Part shown: piece by piece, positions 36,228-49,043 of the stretch | Numbering within the stretch: the stretch's first letter is position 1 | How the letters are laid out: the number at the start of each line of letters is the position of its first letter | Source of the DNA: Onchocerca lupi | Taxonomy: Eukaryota; Nematoda; Chromadorea; Rhabditida; Onchocercidae | NCBI GenBank assembly: GCA_028564675.1 | Contig: JAOVVO010000018.1 | Span: 62,001 to 126,000 of the forward strand | Direction: 5' to 3' | DNA: 64,000 nt | Translations under genes and position numbers: made by a program | The notes under the pieces: model-generated | What the model was told of the DNA's origin: nothing | Database searches by the model: none | What the model saw: the letters and a program-made list of their open reading frames with translations, nothing else

Positions 36228-37179
36228 ATTTTTATTGAGGATTGCAATCATTTTTTGGCTTTCTGGATATCCTAAATATCGAATCGTTTATTTCGTGTTA
36301 CGCAGTTGTCCGTATATCTCTTATCATGTTATATTATTTATGAGATTTAATAGATGTCATATATCAGAATGTGCAACTTCCGTGAGATATTTCTTTTCGT
36401 AATGTTGTATATAGTTTGATAAATTGGGATATATTGCGAATGGAATGCCACATTTTAATATTTCAGAGCTTCGTTCAAACTTGGATTTGGAAGTCATTTC
36501 TTTGATGAGCAAGATGCTTTGTCTCTTTGGAAATGAGATTGGTCAGTAAAATTCAGCAAAAGTGTTCATGTTGATCCGGTAAAAATAGTGGAATATGAGG
36601 ATTAAACATTCATAATTTTGTAGTAGTTTGTCATCAGTCTTGTGGCAAACGCAAGGTTTCCAGAAAGATGTCGTCCTATTGGGTATCTACTGCTTGCATA
36701 TCATTGTTAACGCATTTTGCGCTTAGTTGAAAAACACGTTTTGTTGGTAACCAGTCATTTTCTCCTTTTCTCTGGATGTATCTTAGACTCGTTAGCAGAA
36801 CGTCTACTATCATATCATGCTAAAGCAATCATTTCTTTTATTCCCTCTTCAGATCTCATTTTTGAAGCAAGTACATAAAAACCTTTCTAACATCTCATTA
36901 TATATTGCATTTATTATAAATATATATATTGAAAAGCAGAACATATGAGAGGGAGAGCTATGCATACTCATCGAAAAATGGAGTGTTCGCTCTTCAGTCA
37001 TGTCGCTCGATAATAGACAAACGCAGGTTGCAAATTCTGGACTAGGTATTCTTGAATTATTCTGCTAAACGCATTCTCCTGCTTTTCTTGGATTTGAAGT
37101 AGATGTTATTTCTCTCGAACGCTTATCCACTGAGATCACTTTGAGATTTGAAATCAATGTAATAACGTTACGTTCTTAC

Positions 37180-37202
37180 TTTTTTTTTTTTTTTTTTTTT
37201 TT
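37180..37202. repeat. Poly(T) tract
   Basis: Twenty-three T residues in the unc-60 upstream spacer. Confidence 0.8.
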
Positions 37203-39621
37203 AAATTACTCATTGTCAAACAGTTTACTGTTTGCGTAACAGATTTCAAGTAAACGCATCATCATGCCTATCCTTAATTTTAATCATCCTAATGGGTCAG
37301 AATGATTTATTGAAGGATAAGATTGTGTGTAATTTATACATATCTGACTCTGCAATTACATCATTTAATAATGTATTTAATTATTTGTGTTTCGTCAGTA
37401 TTTTGACTCAAAACACGTGCGCATTATTATTATAATTTTTTTTTCTGTTCCAATCATTATTCGCAGAAGTATATGAAATACATGAAATCACGGGAATATT
37501 TTACATATATTAAGTTTGGAAATTATTCTCTTCTTTCCATTGTTATACTTTTAGGCATTTGTATGCCTTTTTAAGGCGAAGCTCATCTCTTTCAAAATGG
37601 AAGCAAAGAATCTATGAAACAAATAAAGAGTATTGAGCAGCACTAAAACTTGGAGATTCTTTATTTGAGGAAAGTTTTTCCTGGTGGTATGAATGAGTGC
37701 TCTGAGACTTTTGGGAAGGAAACCACTACTGACGCTTTATATTAAGTCGGAGAAGGAAATATAAGGTTTCATCTTGCGGAAGCATTTGTTGTCGGTTACG
37801 TTCAAATTCATCTCGACAGATGATTTGGCGAGTGATTCAAACTAAAGCAACTGCCAACTAACTTTTGGCCTTTGTTTCCTCACTACCACCACTGCTCATC
37901 GAAGTTGAATAACTGGAGAAAGCTATTCTTACCATTGCTTAACTCATTCTCAGGAAAAGCATATTTTGATAAGTTAATTGATGTTGTGGACGTGAAGGCT
38001 GGGTGCTACTGAAATTTGCAATCAGCTGGTTTGTTCTGTGTTGCAAAATTAAGTTCCGATCAAACTTTTGTCGCTGTTTTACGGCAGTATCTTAAGTAAT
38101 GAAGTGATAAAAATTTGGAATAAATGATAGATGGTAAATAAGCATTCGTGGAATCTGGTTCACCTGGAATGTATGCATGAAGTAATGTTGTTGAAATTTG
38201 CTCTGTTAATTTTATATTTATGTTTGCTAAGGTTGTAATAGTGGACAGATTTTAAAGTGAATGGGAGAAAGGAAGTTCAATGATTAAAACTCGTAAAATT
38301 AGATCAAGAGGAAAAAAAGTGTGGAAAATTCAATTCATCAATCATTATAAACGAAAATATAAACTTGTTCTTAAATGCTCCTGGCTGTTTCTAGCGAAGT
38401 CAATCACACTTAATGGCGGATAGTATAAGTAAATCGCATTTCAGTTTATTGCTGTATTCCATTATTAGAATCGCTTGATCTTTCAACCACGATAATAATT
38501 AGGGCATTCGGTAAAGAAGTACTTCTCATAAAATGTTGTGTTTGGTAGAAATTTTCAGTGGTAGAAAGATGTAAATATGTTCACCTGAATCTCTTTGTTG
38601 TCCACGAACATTCTTCATTTTCGATTCACTTGTAATTCTATTACTCACTGCTGCCACGTTGATTTCATCGAATCATTATTTTTTATTATCAGCTATATTA
38701 TATTGTTCATTTGCATTTAACTATCATTATTCGTTCTTTATATCGCCATCCATCATCTTTGCTTTCTCTTCATAATTGTTCGTTATTGTTTATAATTCAG
38801 AGTCACGATTGAAATACTGAAATCATGTGTTCTCTTCAAAAAATCTTTTTAACGATAATGCGCCATTATTCATTTAGTTACTGCTTTTCATAGAGCTATG
38901 ATAGGGTGATTCACGTATAAACTTTATTATAGGTGGTCGTTATATTTGTTGTTCGCAGAAGTGTTTTCATTTTTTTGATGAGAAATCATTTTTATGACAT
39001 TTTATTGGTAAGCGTAACTACTGTTAGCTGTAAAGACCGAATTTCTGTTTCTGTAAAACAGGAAGCATATATGATGTAATAATTGTGTGCATTGTAAACT
39101 GTTTGGTTATTCATTTGTCGATTACACAGACGATGAAATTCCATGATATTATCTTGGAGATCATCTTTGGCCATACATCACGGTACTTAGGATTCTAGTA
39201 CTGATAAGAATAACAGGCTTTTTGGTTAATTGAAATGATGGAAGAAATATAGATGAGATTGCTGCATCATTCTCATTTGTAGAGCAAAGGAAATTGTGGC
39301 TAATCAGTGGACATTGAGCAATGATTTGTCACCGTCATCGGTGTTGTAATGATCATATCGATTAAGGAAGCAAGCAAAGGACAGTTTATATGAAGTAAGA
39401 AAGGGGACAGGATAGGACAATGATATAGTGGCCATTGGCCAATGGTCAATAGCTAACGGTTAGTGTCACTATGTCCGACTGGTGAGTGGTTAGTTGTGAT
39501 GTGTGTTATATTGTGCTGACAGAGCAATGGCAAGGAAGGAAGGAATGATTCAGTGGTTCGAGAAGGCAGGTTGGTGGGGAACAGATGGCCAACCAACATC
39601 AGCATCCTACCACCCACCCAC

Positions 39622-39647
39622 TCCATCCATCCATCCATCCATCCATC
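39622..39647. repeat. (CCAT)n microsatellite
   Basis: About six tandem copies of CCAT, preceded by a CACC-rich stretch (39610-39621). Likely polymorphic between strains. Confidence 0.85.
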
Positions 39648-40810
39648 ATTTACCTTACCCGTGGGTATGTGTATGCGTGGGTACGTACAAATACACACAA
39701 ATGTATGTGATGTGAAGTGAAATGAAGGGGGCGATGGACGTTTATTTAGGAGTGTGTCTGTTCTGTTTCGCATTTCCAATTGAAAATGCTGCTATCGGTT
39801 AGACGGGCGCTGTGTAATGAAATGAGCAGATGGATGATGTACACTGTCTGTTCGGTTCAGTTCAGTGATGCTTCTTCTCTCGCTTTATCGTTTATAGTCC
39901 GGCGACCGGTTACACTCATTTCAGGGTTAATTGATTCATTCATTACAGGAACAGTTCATGATGGTGGGTTAGATTGATTGAATTGCTCGGAATTGTTAGT
40001 TGAATTCTCAGAATTGCATCGATTTTTGTATTACTAATATTGATTGCTGGAATAGAATGAGTGCGTTGTATTCAGTGCCTATCATTTGCCATCTCAGTGT
40101 CTCCAATGAAAAATGTCACCATTCCATGACTGAACTGAGTAAGTGTAGAATAAGGATAGTAGAAAATATATTTCTCTCTATTCGTTTCTATCACGAAAAG
40201 AATGAAAATGTTTCTTACTTCTTAGCTTAGTCATTGTGAAATTTACACCTTTTATAAAATGATGACGATTATTTTCTATTTTCCCTTGCATGTTTCTTAA
40301 AAAAGCTGATCAAAAAAAGTAACATTTTTTCCTCGATTGAAACTATTAACTATTCTCTTTTTATTGGTCAAAAGTTTTTCAAGCGCACTGCTTTAAAATG
40401 ACAATCTATGAGCCAAATAAATCGTTCTGAAAGGGATAAAGACGGATACAGTTGTTATTGAATATATTTTTACATTTTATAGCTCAACTCTGCTTGGCAA
40501 TATATTGCTAACTTACTTTCTGCGCTATATTGTTTTAAACGATTAACAGCTGCAGTTTATTGTCATTATTGTTGTGATATTACTTTGGAAATCTTGTTTA
40601 ATTTTGTATTAACGAAGTCTTCAAGGATGAATTCCAGTTAAAAATATCATAACTTATGCTTTTGTCAGTTAATTTTATTCTTGTTGTTTTAATCTCATCT
40701 ATATTTAACAGTGTATTTTATGTAACGATTGATGCTGTCGTAGTAACTAATTCAAGGACGACGAAAGAGAGCGAAAAGTAGAGAGCAGTATTCCAATTTA
40801 TAAATTCAAG

Positions 40811-40819
40811 CCTTTTCAG
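40811..40819 (+). promoter_or_regulatory. Putative trans-splice acceptor of unc-60
   Basis: CCTTTTCAG ends about 90 bases before the proposed unc-60 ATG; fits spliced-leader addition, which would leave a short 5' UTR. Confidence 0.4.
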
Positions 40820-40910
40820 GTTCCTTGTACATCAACAACTAGAACTGACGGGACTATTATACTGTTGTGATTGACCTGTTTTTTTTCAATACCTTCATTA
40901 CTACTGTATA

Positions 40911-43900
40911 ATGGTTAGTATCATTCATTTCATTGTTTAATTTTTAATACACTTCCATTGATTCTGAAAATTATAATGATAATATTGGATCCATTTGGTT
41001 TTCCGGATTCAAAATTTTTTCTAATGATTCAGGAAGGTTTATACCGTGGTTTTCACTTGTTAGGTTTCAGGAAAGTTGCATAAGCAAGCGACCATTATAT
41101 TGCATTCGTTGGTCATTGATAAATATCTTTTTAGAAGGATTTCTGTCTCCAGAAAAAATTGAAATAATTATCTCACGATATTCATATCTTTTAAAAAATT
41201 TTTACTTTTTTCACAGTACTAGCAGCTAGCTGGTCGACTCTTCGAATTAATTCTTCCTTCAGGAATCCGACTATTTTTGGAATCGTTTCGAGAAGCCTTT
41301 TACTGCATTCATTCAGGCAGAGAAAATGAAAGATCTTATTACTCCTTACTTTCCGATCCATAAATGAACCTTTCGTTTTTCTATCTTCCTCTTCTTTGAA
41401 TTGATATGCAGTAAGAAAGTTGCTTTTTAGATCAGATAAAAGTATATCGTAAATGAAGAGACAGAAGTATGCAAATTTAATATGCTTCATTAATATCAAG
41501 AAATTTAAGCATTATTCGTTACTAGACCTTCAAAATAGAGAATTTTTGTTTTTATCACTCTGGCATTTGTTGTTGGGACTTTGCTTCCGAGAACATTTGT
41601 TTGGTGTATGTCAAGTGATGAAAGGGAATTACTATAGCTGAGGAGCAGCTGTCGTCGTTGGTTATTGAGAGATAGAGCCACACACAACCATTAAGTATAT
41701 TTATAGTATTTGTGACTTCTGACCCTGAGAAGTTTACAAGGTTATTTGCTAATTCAGATAAGAATACGAATCAGGTCGTATTCTTTTTTTTTTTTTTTTC
41801 TTAGAATTTTTATATATAGGCTCTTCCAGTTATTATTCATTGACTTTAGAATGTTGGAAAAAGTGAGTTAGTATATTTCAAACATCTTTTGGATTGAAAA
41901 AAGCATAAAGATTTGTTGAGTGTCGGAAATTTTAGATGAATTCACGAGACGAGTTTGGTTTTTTGTAGTTTTCTCGTGATTTTACAGTAACATAACTGAA
42001 ATAAATGACGTATTGCAATGTCTGCAATAGCAGTCGTGTAGAGTCTTGATATCATCTGAAATTTCAAGACATATTCTCCAATATATCATAAGAAATCTAT
42101 GAGACGCTGGGAGTTTTTTTTTTCAATATTCTCTTCATTTAAAATATATCAATAAGGCAATATTTTTGGGGAAGAAGTGTTCTTTTAATGTTTCTTTCCA
42201 TCGTAGAGTACTCCTTAAAAATGCATCAGTACTTAAATTGGGAATCGGAGGTTTCCTGAATTTAGCTAATGTTAATTCCTCCATTCATTCTTATAAAAGG
42301 ATTCATTTTTTTAAACTTGTCTGTCTTTAAATATACGAACTATGTAGAAATAAGTGAAAATGCACGTTAAATCTATTATTATAATCACTAGTAATTTAAT
42401 GGAAACTGAAGTGGATAAAAATTATATAACTGTATTCTTCATACAATATAAAAGTCTCAACTTCCCAGAAATGAAAGTTTGATTCAAATTCTTTGGGAAT
42501 GTTGGAAGGAATAAATTCCGATGCTCGTAGCTAATAGAAACCCTAGAAATTGTCGATAAAACTGCCGAGTGTGTGTTGCAGTGCTGCTAACACATTCTCA
42601 ATAAAATCTCTCACTTATCGCAGGCGTTTTTCTCTCTTTAACAGTTGATGTGTTTTGTTTAATGCATGTACTTTTTTTTCTTTTTTTTTGTCGAGAAAAT
42701 CTTTTAGTCTTTCCTTTGTTGCGAAATGCACTTCATTAATTTTTTTCCTGTTGCAGTCAACGTCTGGAGTGAGCGTTAATCCTGATGTCCAACGATCATT
42801 TCAACGTCTATCAGATAGCAAAGAATATAGATATATTCTTTTTAAAATAGAGGTTTGTATTTTGCTTTAAAATTTCTTCTCCTTTTTTTCCCCTTCATTC
42901 CTTAGAATTAATTTGTTAAGGCGATGCTTGCGTGACTATTCACTGGGTACGTTGTCATTTACCTTGAATACACTAAAAATCCTCGTAAAACTTTGAGAAG
43001 TCAAATGGCTGCTTATTATGAGTAGCTGATATAAGTAAATAGCTCTTAATGATATGAGGTTTTTCTGTAGTGCGCTTTGATGCATTTGAAACATGAAGAT
43101 GACAGGTGCTGTGTAGCAATTATCATGATACGAAATACTTCATTTTTTTCTAATTAGAAATGTCTATCCAGCCAAGTTCTGCAACATTTGGGAAAGCGAT
43201 AAGTTATAAAGGGGATAATCTTCTTGGGAGACAAAGTTTTAGGAAATGTTCAAATCATGAAATCGTTTTTCATGAACTTTTATTTTAAACCACAGTGTAA
43301 TGAATAGGTTTCATGCCAACTTTTTTCGCATTTTGCAGGATCGTGAAGTTGTTGTTGAGGCTGCAGTAACTCAAGATGAATTAGACCTCACTGTGGATGA
43401 TTATGAAACGAATTCGAAAGAAGCATTTGGGCGATTCATAGAAGATTTGAGAGAAAGGACAGATAATTTCAAGGATTGCCGATATGCGGTCTTTGATTTC
43501 AAATTTACGTGCTCAAGAGTTGGTGCTGGAACTTCGAAAATGGACAAAATTGTTTTCCTTCAAATGTTAATTTTATATCGTTATTTGATTTGTTCATATT
43601 CATTGTACTTTATTTGTTCAATGTTGAAAATTTGGAGCAATTAAAGATTTCTTCACGGGAATGAGTCATTCTTATGGAGATGTTTGAAGTTTTTTATTTT
43701 TATATATATCATGCTAATTTAATCAATTGCAGATGCCCGGACGGTGCATCGATTAAGAAAAAAATGGTTTATGCATCATCAGCTTCAGCAATTAAAGCAT
43801 CACTTGGTACTGAGAAAATCATTCAATTCCAGGTAGTTCTGATGTTTATTGTGGTATTTTATTACTTCTCATAATTCCAAAGATGGAATAGGAATCAGGT

Positions 43901-44274
43901 CCTAATTTCGATTATTTTTATGCATTTATTTCCTCTGATTAATTCTAATCCTGGATACGTTTAATTTTCTTGCCAGGCTGTTGGATGCATATATCTCCTA
44001 AGATTAAGATAAAGCTAATCTTTAGTGTAGGTTTGGGAATGATAAATTAAGGTGAAAGAAATACATTCGTCCAGTTCTATGAAACAGATCAAGAGACGAT
44101 TGTTTTAAATACTATATTGAAAATTTTCGCGTTCTGCTGCAATGTAATATTCTTTCCGCTTCAATTTTGATGATTACATTTATTCATAACCCATTATTTT
44201 AGGTATCCGATGAATCCGAGATGTCACATAGAGAACTTATTTCAAAACTTACTGAAAAATATGGCGACCGATAA
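40911..44274 (+). CDS. unc-60: UNC-60A-type ADF/cofilin (isoform A of the unc-60 locus)
   Basis: Actin depolymerising factor/cofilin: binds G- and F-actin, severs filaments and speeds turnover; in Caenorhabditis isoform A is the non-muscle, embryonic form (family knowledge). Exons: 40911-40913 (the ATG alone, then GTTAGT), 42757-42852, 43339-43565, 43733-43832, 44203-44274 (TAA). The join gives 165 residues, as in Caenorhabditis UNC-60A. Visible: N-terminal STSGVSVNPDVQRSFQRLS with the regulatory Ser region, EYRYILFKIE, the actin-binding stretch CRYAVFDFKFTCSRVGAGTS then KMDKIVFLQICPDG, long helix KKKMVYASSASAIKASLG, and tail VSDESEMSHRELISKL. The start exon is deduced: the next exon opens in phase without a Met, Caenorhabditis unc-60 likewise has a Met-only first exon, and this is the best ATG/GT site seen upstream. 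Confidence 0.93.
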
Positions 44275-45171
44275 GTGCTTTAATTAAAAGTTTGGTTCTT
44301 GTTTTGTGCTATGCTGTGCTATGCCAGTGACAAAATTAATGTTGCATTTCATTTCATTTGGTAACATTGAGTGTTTTTTGTTCTTATTCTAACCCAAAAT
44401 TAACGTTGTGAAAAGTAACCTTCAACATTTTTATTTTGATAGGAGTTTACTCGTCTTCAAATTATATTCTTGAAAATTTTTAATCAAAATTCATGAAAAT
44501 TTTTAACCGAATTTCCATGTTGCTTTTTGGTAAAAATAGATGAAACTAATTTAATTACAGTAAAATTATATTTATTGATTTTGTAACCAGCATTTTTGCC
44601 ATATATTACGATGATGCTTTATGATTGTGGTATTTCTGTCTCTAAGCTTTCACTCAAAAGAAGTCACCACTGTTTTTCCGAATGCTACTATTATGTTTTG
44701 TAATTTTCAGATCATTTAATTGGCTATTCACGATTTGTTTATTAGTGAGCGAGAAAGTTTGTTCTTCCAGAATGGCTTTTTGGCTAACTGAGTTTCTGCG
44801 AATATTATTTTCGTCTTATTATGATAAAGTTTTTCCAAAATATGTCGGGAATTTTAAAAGAAATTTTAGTTTATTCGATGGAGTAGTAACTGTGTCGGAT
44901 TACGAATAAGAGAAATGTTGAAAGATAGTTTTATCTTTGGTAATCTTTAAAAATATATTTATTAATTTAAGAATTTGCATATACCGAAACTTTGCAAGTA
45001 AGCAACTGAGAGAAAAATTTTAAATTCTTACAAGTTTTTTTTTTTCGAGTGAAAAATAAAATATTTTCTCATTCTTACATTAATTGAACTACACGTTAAC
45101 AAATTGATTGTGTTTACTTTTTAAATACCGTTATTCGTTTTTATCTTTTCATTTTGTTTGCAGTATGGTTC

Positions 45172-45208
<37 letters not shown>

Positions 45209-47428
45209 ATTGGTTAAATTAAACGTAATTTCTTCGATAAAGAATTTTGCCGTTAATGATTTAAGCGTCATCTACCGACAGCAATAACATACAGAAAGAA
45301 AGAAAGTAGAATTAAATCGTCCATGCATGTTTGGGTGATGCTAGGATTGATAATTGTCGGCAGCTTTATCAGCATTTTTCCAATCAAAATATAAGAAAAC
45401 TTTTCCCATCTCTTAAAGCAATTCAGATGTTTTAATTGCCTTTTGCAGTTTTTAACTGAATAAGTTAGTTGATTTTTTATTTCTGATCTGGAATGGTATG
45501 CTTTTTTCTCTTATGACAAATATGATAGGAATGAGGATTAGAAATTTTACTGTTAATGTGATTGATGATATGTGTTGGGATCTGTCTATTGTCGATGACG
45601 GAGGAGTACTAGAATAAAGTAGTAAATTATTTCTGGAATTAATCTGGGAAAAATATGTTAAACATTACAGTGAAATCGCGTATGCGTATGATATAGTTTC
45701 TTGGATCTTTACTTTTTCTTTCTGATGGCATTTATCTCTTAAAATAAAGGTTTTTTTTTCCTTATCAAAAAGGTAGGCGGAATGCCTTGATATACGCCTA
45801 ATTGCATATTTCTGTGTTTTCATGGTGTTAGCCATTCCTGAATTTCCTCAGCTTTTTATCAGCAATATAGCTTCTCTCAAAATTAGAATTTTTTGATTTC
45901 CGTATAAGACAACAATACGCAGTTTGTTTACTTTTGCAGGCATCAGGTGTAAAAGTAGATGCAAGTTGCAAGAAAGCCTATGATGAGCTGCATCAGAAGC
46001 ATCAACATTCTTATATAATATTTCGAATTTCGGATGATGATACAACAATTATTGTTGATAAGATTGGCAACAAGAATGCACCTTATTCCGAATTCGTTGA
46101 GGTTAGTTGCATTTTCTAGAAATTGTAAGTATAGGATATTTCATATGTCATAAATTGTTTTTGAAGATTGTTGATTCTGTACAGTGTTCTTCTCTCAAGC
46201 ATATCCAGTACTTAGAAAATCAAAACCAAACAGGAAAAATTTCGCAAGCAATAGTTTATGTTCAGTTTATGTTTCATTGCGAACCTTCTGAATATTACAG
46301 CAGTATTCTGCATTGTTTTTCATCTTTTGTAAACTTGCATTTGCATTTGCTCTTGCATTTCATTCGCCTACCGTCATGTATTTCATACTGTAAGGCAGCG
46401 ATTTGAGCTCTACATTGGTATTTATTTATATTCGAAAAATTGTCAATAAACCAACGAATTATCAAACTTGAATTTCAGGAAATTCGGAAAAGTGTAGGGG
46501 ACGGTAAGGAATGTCGTTATGCTGCAGTGGATGTTGAAGTGCAGGTTCAACGGCAAGGTACAGATGCTGCATCGCGGCTTACCAAAGTTGTTTTCGTGCA
46601 ATAGTAAGTTGCTGACTGTCATCTGTGGCAATGTTACTAGAAATTAAAGATAATTGATGTTAAATTTCTTCAATAATCGTCCATTTACTTTATGAGTGCA
46701 CATTTGAGTTTTCGCACTCTTGTTTTCGATTTGCAGAGAAAAATGATTAATTTACTTATTTAAGTAAATAAGTCCGATCCTGGATAGGGAAGTTTATTGA
46801 GGACAAGAACCTAGAACAGCTGTATTTATGTTCATTAATGTTCGACGATATGAAGAATGGTAGTAGCATTAAGAACTGAGTGATTTGGATATTCTGAAAC
46901 TTGACCGGATATTAAGATGTGCTCACGATAGCTGTCAGTTTGTTAGAGGTATACAGGAGCAAAATTCAAGAGAAAAAGGCAATAGCATTCTGTTGCATGT
47001 TAGCTAGTGAAGATAGTACTGGAACCCGTTAGTTAGATAGATAGTTCAGTTTTTAAAATATATTGATCTGTTCTGAGAACAGATACGCACGAATTTGTCA
47101 TGTTCTTATAATAACATCGCTAATGCCCATCATTAAATGTTCCAGAATTTATGAATTTATATTTGAAATTCTCTTTTCTTGTATTTTGCCATCTATTCAC
47201 TTTATCGGATATTATTCCGTATGATGAATCTTTTTAAGTTTCAATATATCCTTTTACAGTTGTCCAGATGAAGCACCGGTACGTAGACGTATGTTATATG
47301 CATCTTCGGTCCGTGCTTTGAAAGCTACATTGGGTTTGGAGAGTTTGATGCAGGTACAAGCAAGCGATATCTCAGATATCGATGAGAAAGCAATCAAGCA
47401 TGAATTGATGAGCCACCAACGTACTTAA
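40911..47428 (+). CDS. unc-60: UNC-60B-type ADF/cofilin (isoform B of the unc-60 locus)
   Basis: Second cofilin from the same locus; in Caenorhabditis isoform B is the muscle form needed for sarcomeric actin order. It is made by splicing the shared ATG exon (40911-40913) past all isoform-A exons to 45940-46101, 46479-46603 and 47260-47428 (TAA), giving 152 residues, the length of UNC-60B. Seen: ASGVKVDASCKKAYDELHQK, HSYIIFRIS, NKNAPYSEFVEEIRKS, CRYAAVDVEVQVQRQGTDAA, KVVFVQYCPDEAPVRRRMLY, RALKATLGLESLMQVQAS and a tail ending HELMSHQRT. Phase agrees at every junction. Exon 45940 also has no Met of its own before the cofilin start, which supports the shared exon. The intron skipped from the shared exon is about 5 kb. 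AATAAA at 47656 is a likely 3' end signal. Confidence 0.93.
45173..45206. repeat. Poly(T) tract between the two unc-60 exon sets
   Basis: About 34 T residues, in the intron that separates isoform-A from isoform-B exons. Long T tracts can affect splicing or simply be unstable; length is uncertain in assemblies. Confidence 0.8.
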
Positions 47429-47655
47429 GCAAATACTCTACGAATTCTGCGATTGCTAATTTATGTGTTGCTATTTTGAAATTGCTTTCCTTTGTTTATT
47501 CTCCTTCAGTTTTATTATGATCAGTCAAGCATCCCATTCAATTTGATGCAAATTTTATTTATTTTTTCTTGAAATAATTTATCACGCTCATCAATAATTG
47601 CATACGTAAGGATGTATTTTTCAGTATCTTCTTTGTTTTTGCACAATATAAGAGG

Positions 47656-47661
47656 AATAAA
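47656..47661 (+). terminator. Likely poly(A) signal of unc-60B
   Basis: AATAAA 228 bases after the isoform-B stop. Confidence 0.5.
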
Positions 47662-47832
47662 AGGATTTCGTCAAGTTTTTTTTTCTTTTCGAAGTTAATT
47701 TTATATAAGTGCTGTGCATATATATCTGTGATTTTCAGGATTCAGATAAATGCAGGCAAGCTTTCTCGCTGCTTTTTTTGACTTTTTTAGCAGACTTCTC
47801 TGTGGTTTTTCTTTTCTTCAAAATTTTTTGAG

Positions 47833-47867
47833 ATCATAAGAGATTTTTGAAAAAAATCTCTTATGAT
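47833..47867. repeat. 16-bp perfect hairpin downstream of unc-60
   Basis: ATCATAAGAGATTTTT at 47833-47848 and its exact complement at 47852-47867, with a three-base loop. It lies about 170 bases past the unc-60 poly(A) signal. Confidence 0.75.
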
Positions 47868-49008
47868 GATTTTGCAGTCTGTTTTGTGATTAGGTAATAT
47901 TAGAAAATTAGAAGTTGCAATTTTCAGAAGAAAGTTCTGGACAATAATTTGATAAAATTACAGCCTTTTTTTTCCGCTTGTGATATAAACTTTGCTTTCT
48001 GTTGTCAGATGTATACTAATTTGTCTGACAAATTAACTGCCACCTCTTCGATGATGCATCAGTCATCATTCTATGTAAATTCACAGATCGATTCCTTCAT
48101 CAGGCAGTTGCTGGGCAAATGCAATAATCGCCATAATCTATCCTAAGGTACCTAATCTGTGATAGGTGCATAATCAGTTGTCCCATTCACATCATACATG
48201 CATTTCTTATCCATCTGATCAGCGGTTTTTCTAATATTATTTATCGTTTACATGGATATCGATCAATAGCAATTAGTTTGAAAAGTTGTAAATTTTTCAT
48301 GGAAGGAAATGGTATGAGTTGACAAATCTATTTTATTTCAGAATTTTGATGTCTTTATTACCGATGTTTGCTCATATTTGTTTGCAAAAAATTGCTAGCA
48401 AAAAGGAAAGGAAAGTTATGGATTTTAGAGATTTCGAAGAAAGTTAAATATTTTTGAGACAGAAAAGAATCAATATTTTTCCCTTGACAAAGGCTTCTCT
48501 GCATTGTTTGATGGAAATTTTCAAATGAATTATCGAATACTCTCAGCATATATTTATTTTCTTAATCCAATCAATTTAACCACCGCTCTTCGAAATTTAA
48601 CAAAATTTTATAGCAAGCCTGATTAAACTGAACACATTGCACAATAACAATGATGGTATGATGGTTCGTAACAAACATTAGTGAAGAAAAAAGTTATAAA
48701 TCTCATCGTATATCAATTTTCAATCAGTGCTCATGGCTTATTTATCAGCCAAAGCATTCATCTTAGCTATTAAACTTAATGATACTACGATGCTGAGCGA
48801 CATTGTGACACTGAGCATTTAATTAGGTCAAAAATAAAGCAACTGATAATTCTAAATCGGTGACTGATAAGGAGAATACAGAGAGATGGATGAGTCAAAT
48901 AAATATTCCAATTCTTTTCAATTCAAATACTTCCTGTCATCTGTTCATTAAAGGGTCACATTTAGTTGCATTACTCTGTCCTGTTGATAGCCATTCTATT
49001 TCATTATA

Positions 49009-49014
49009 TTTATT
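49009..49014 (-). terminator. Likely poly(A) signal of cyclophilin
   Basis: TTTATT on the plus strand, AATAAA on the minus strand, 30 bases beyond the cyclophilin stop. Confidence 0.5.
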
Positions 49015-49043
49015 TACTGCTTGCTTTTACTATAAACGAGCAT

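Larger units (their letters stand above)
35645..40910. other. Long intergenic region upstream of unc-60
   Basis: About 5.3 kb without a supported gene; its first part is the GID8 3' flank and its last part the unc-60 promoter. It holds a 23-base T tract (37180-37202) and a CCAT microsatellite (39622-39647). Open frames around 39450-39980 overlap on both strands and are shaped by the microsatellite. Confidence 0.5.
47429..49043. other. Convergent spacer between unc-60 and cyclophilin
   Basis: Joint 3' flank of two converging genes. Holds the unc-60 poly(A) signal (47656), a 16-bp perfect hairpin (47833-47867) and the cyclophilin poly(A) signal (49009-49014, minus). No gene supported. Confidence 0.5.

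Noticed and set aside
39453..39779. Overlapping open frames on both strands
   Set aside because: Built on a CCAT microsatellite and CACC-rich sequence; repeat-driven openness, not coding.
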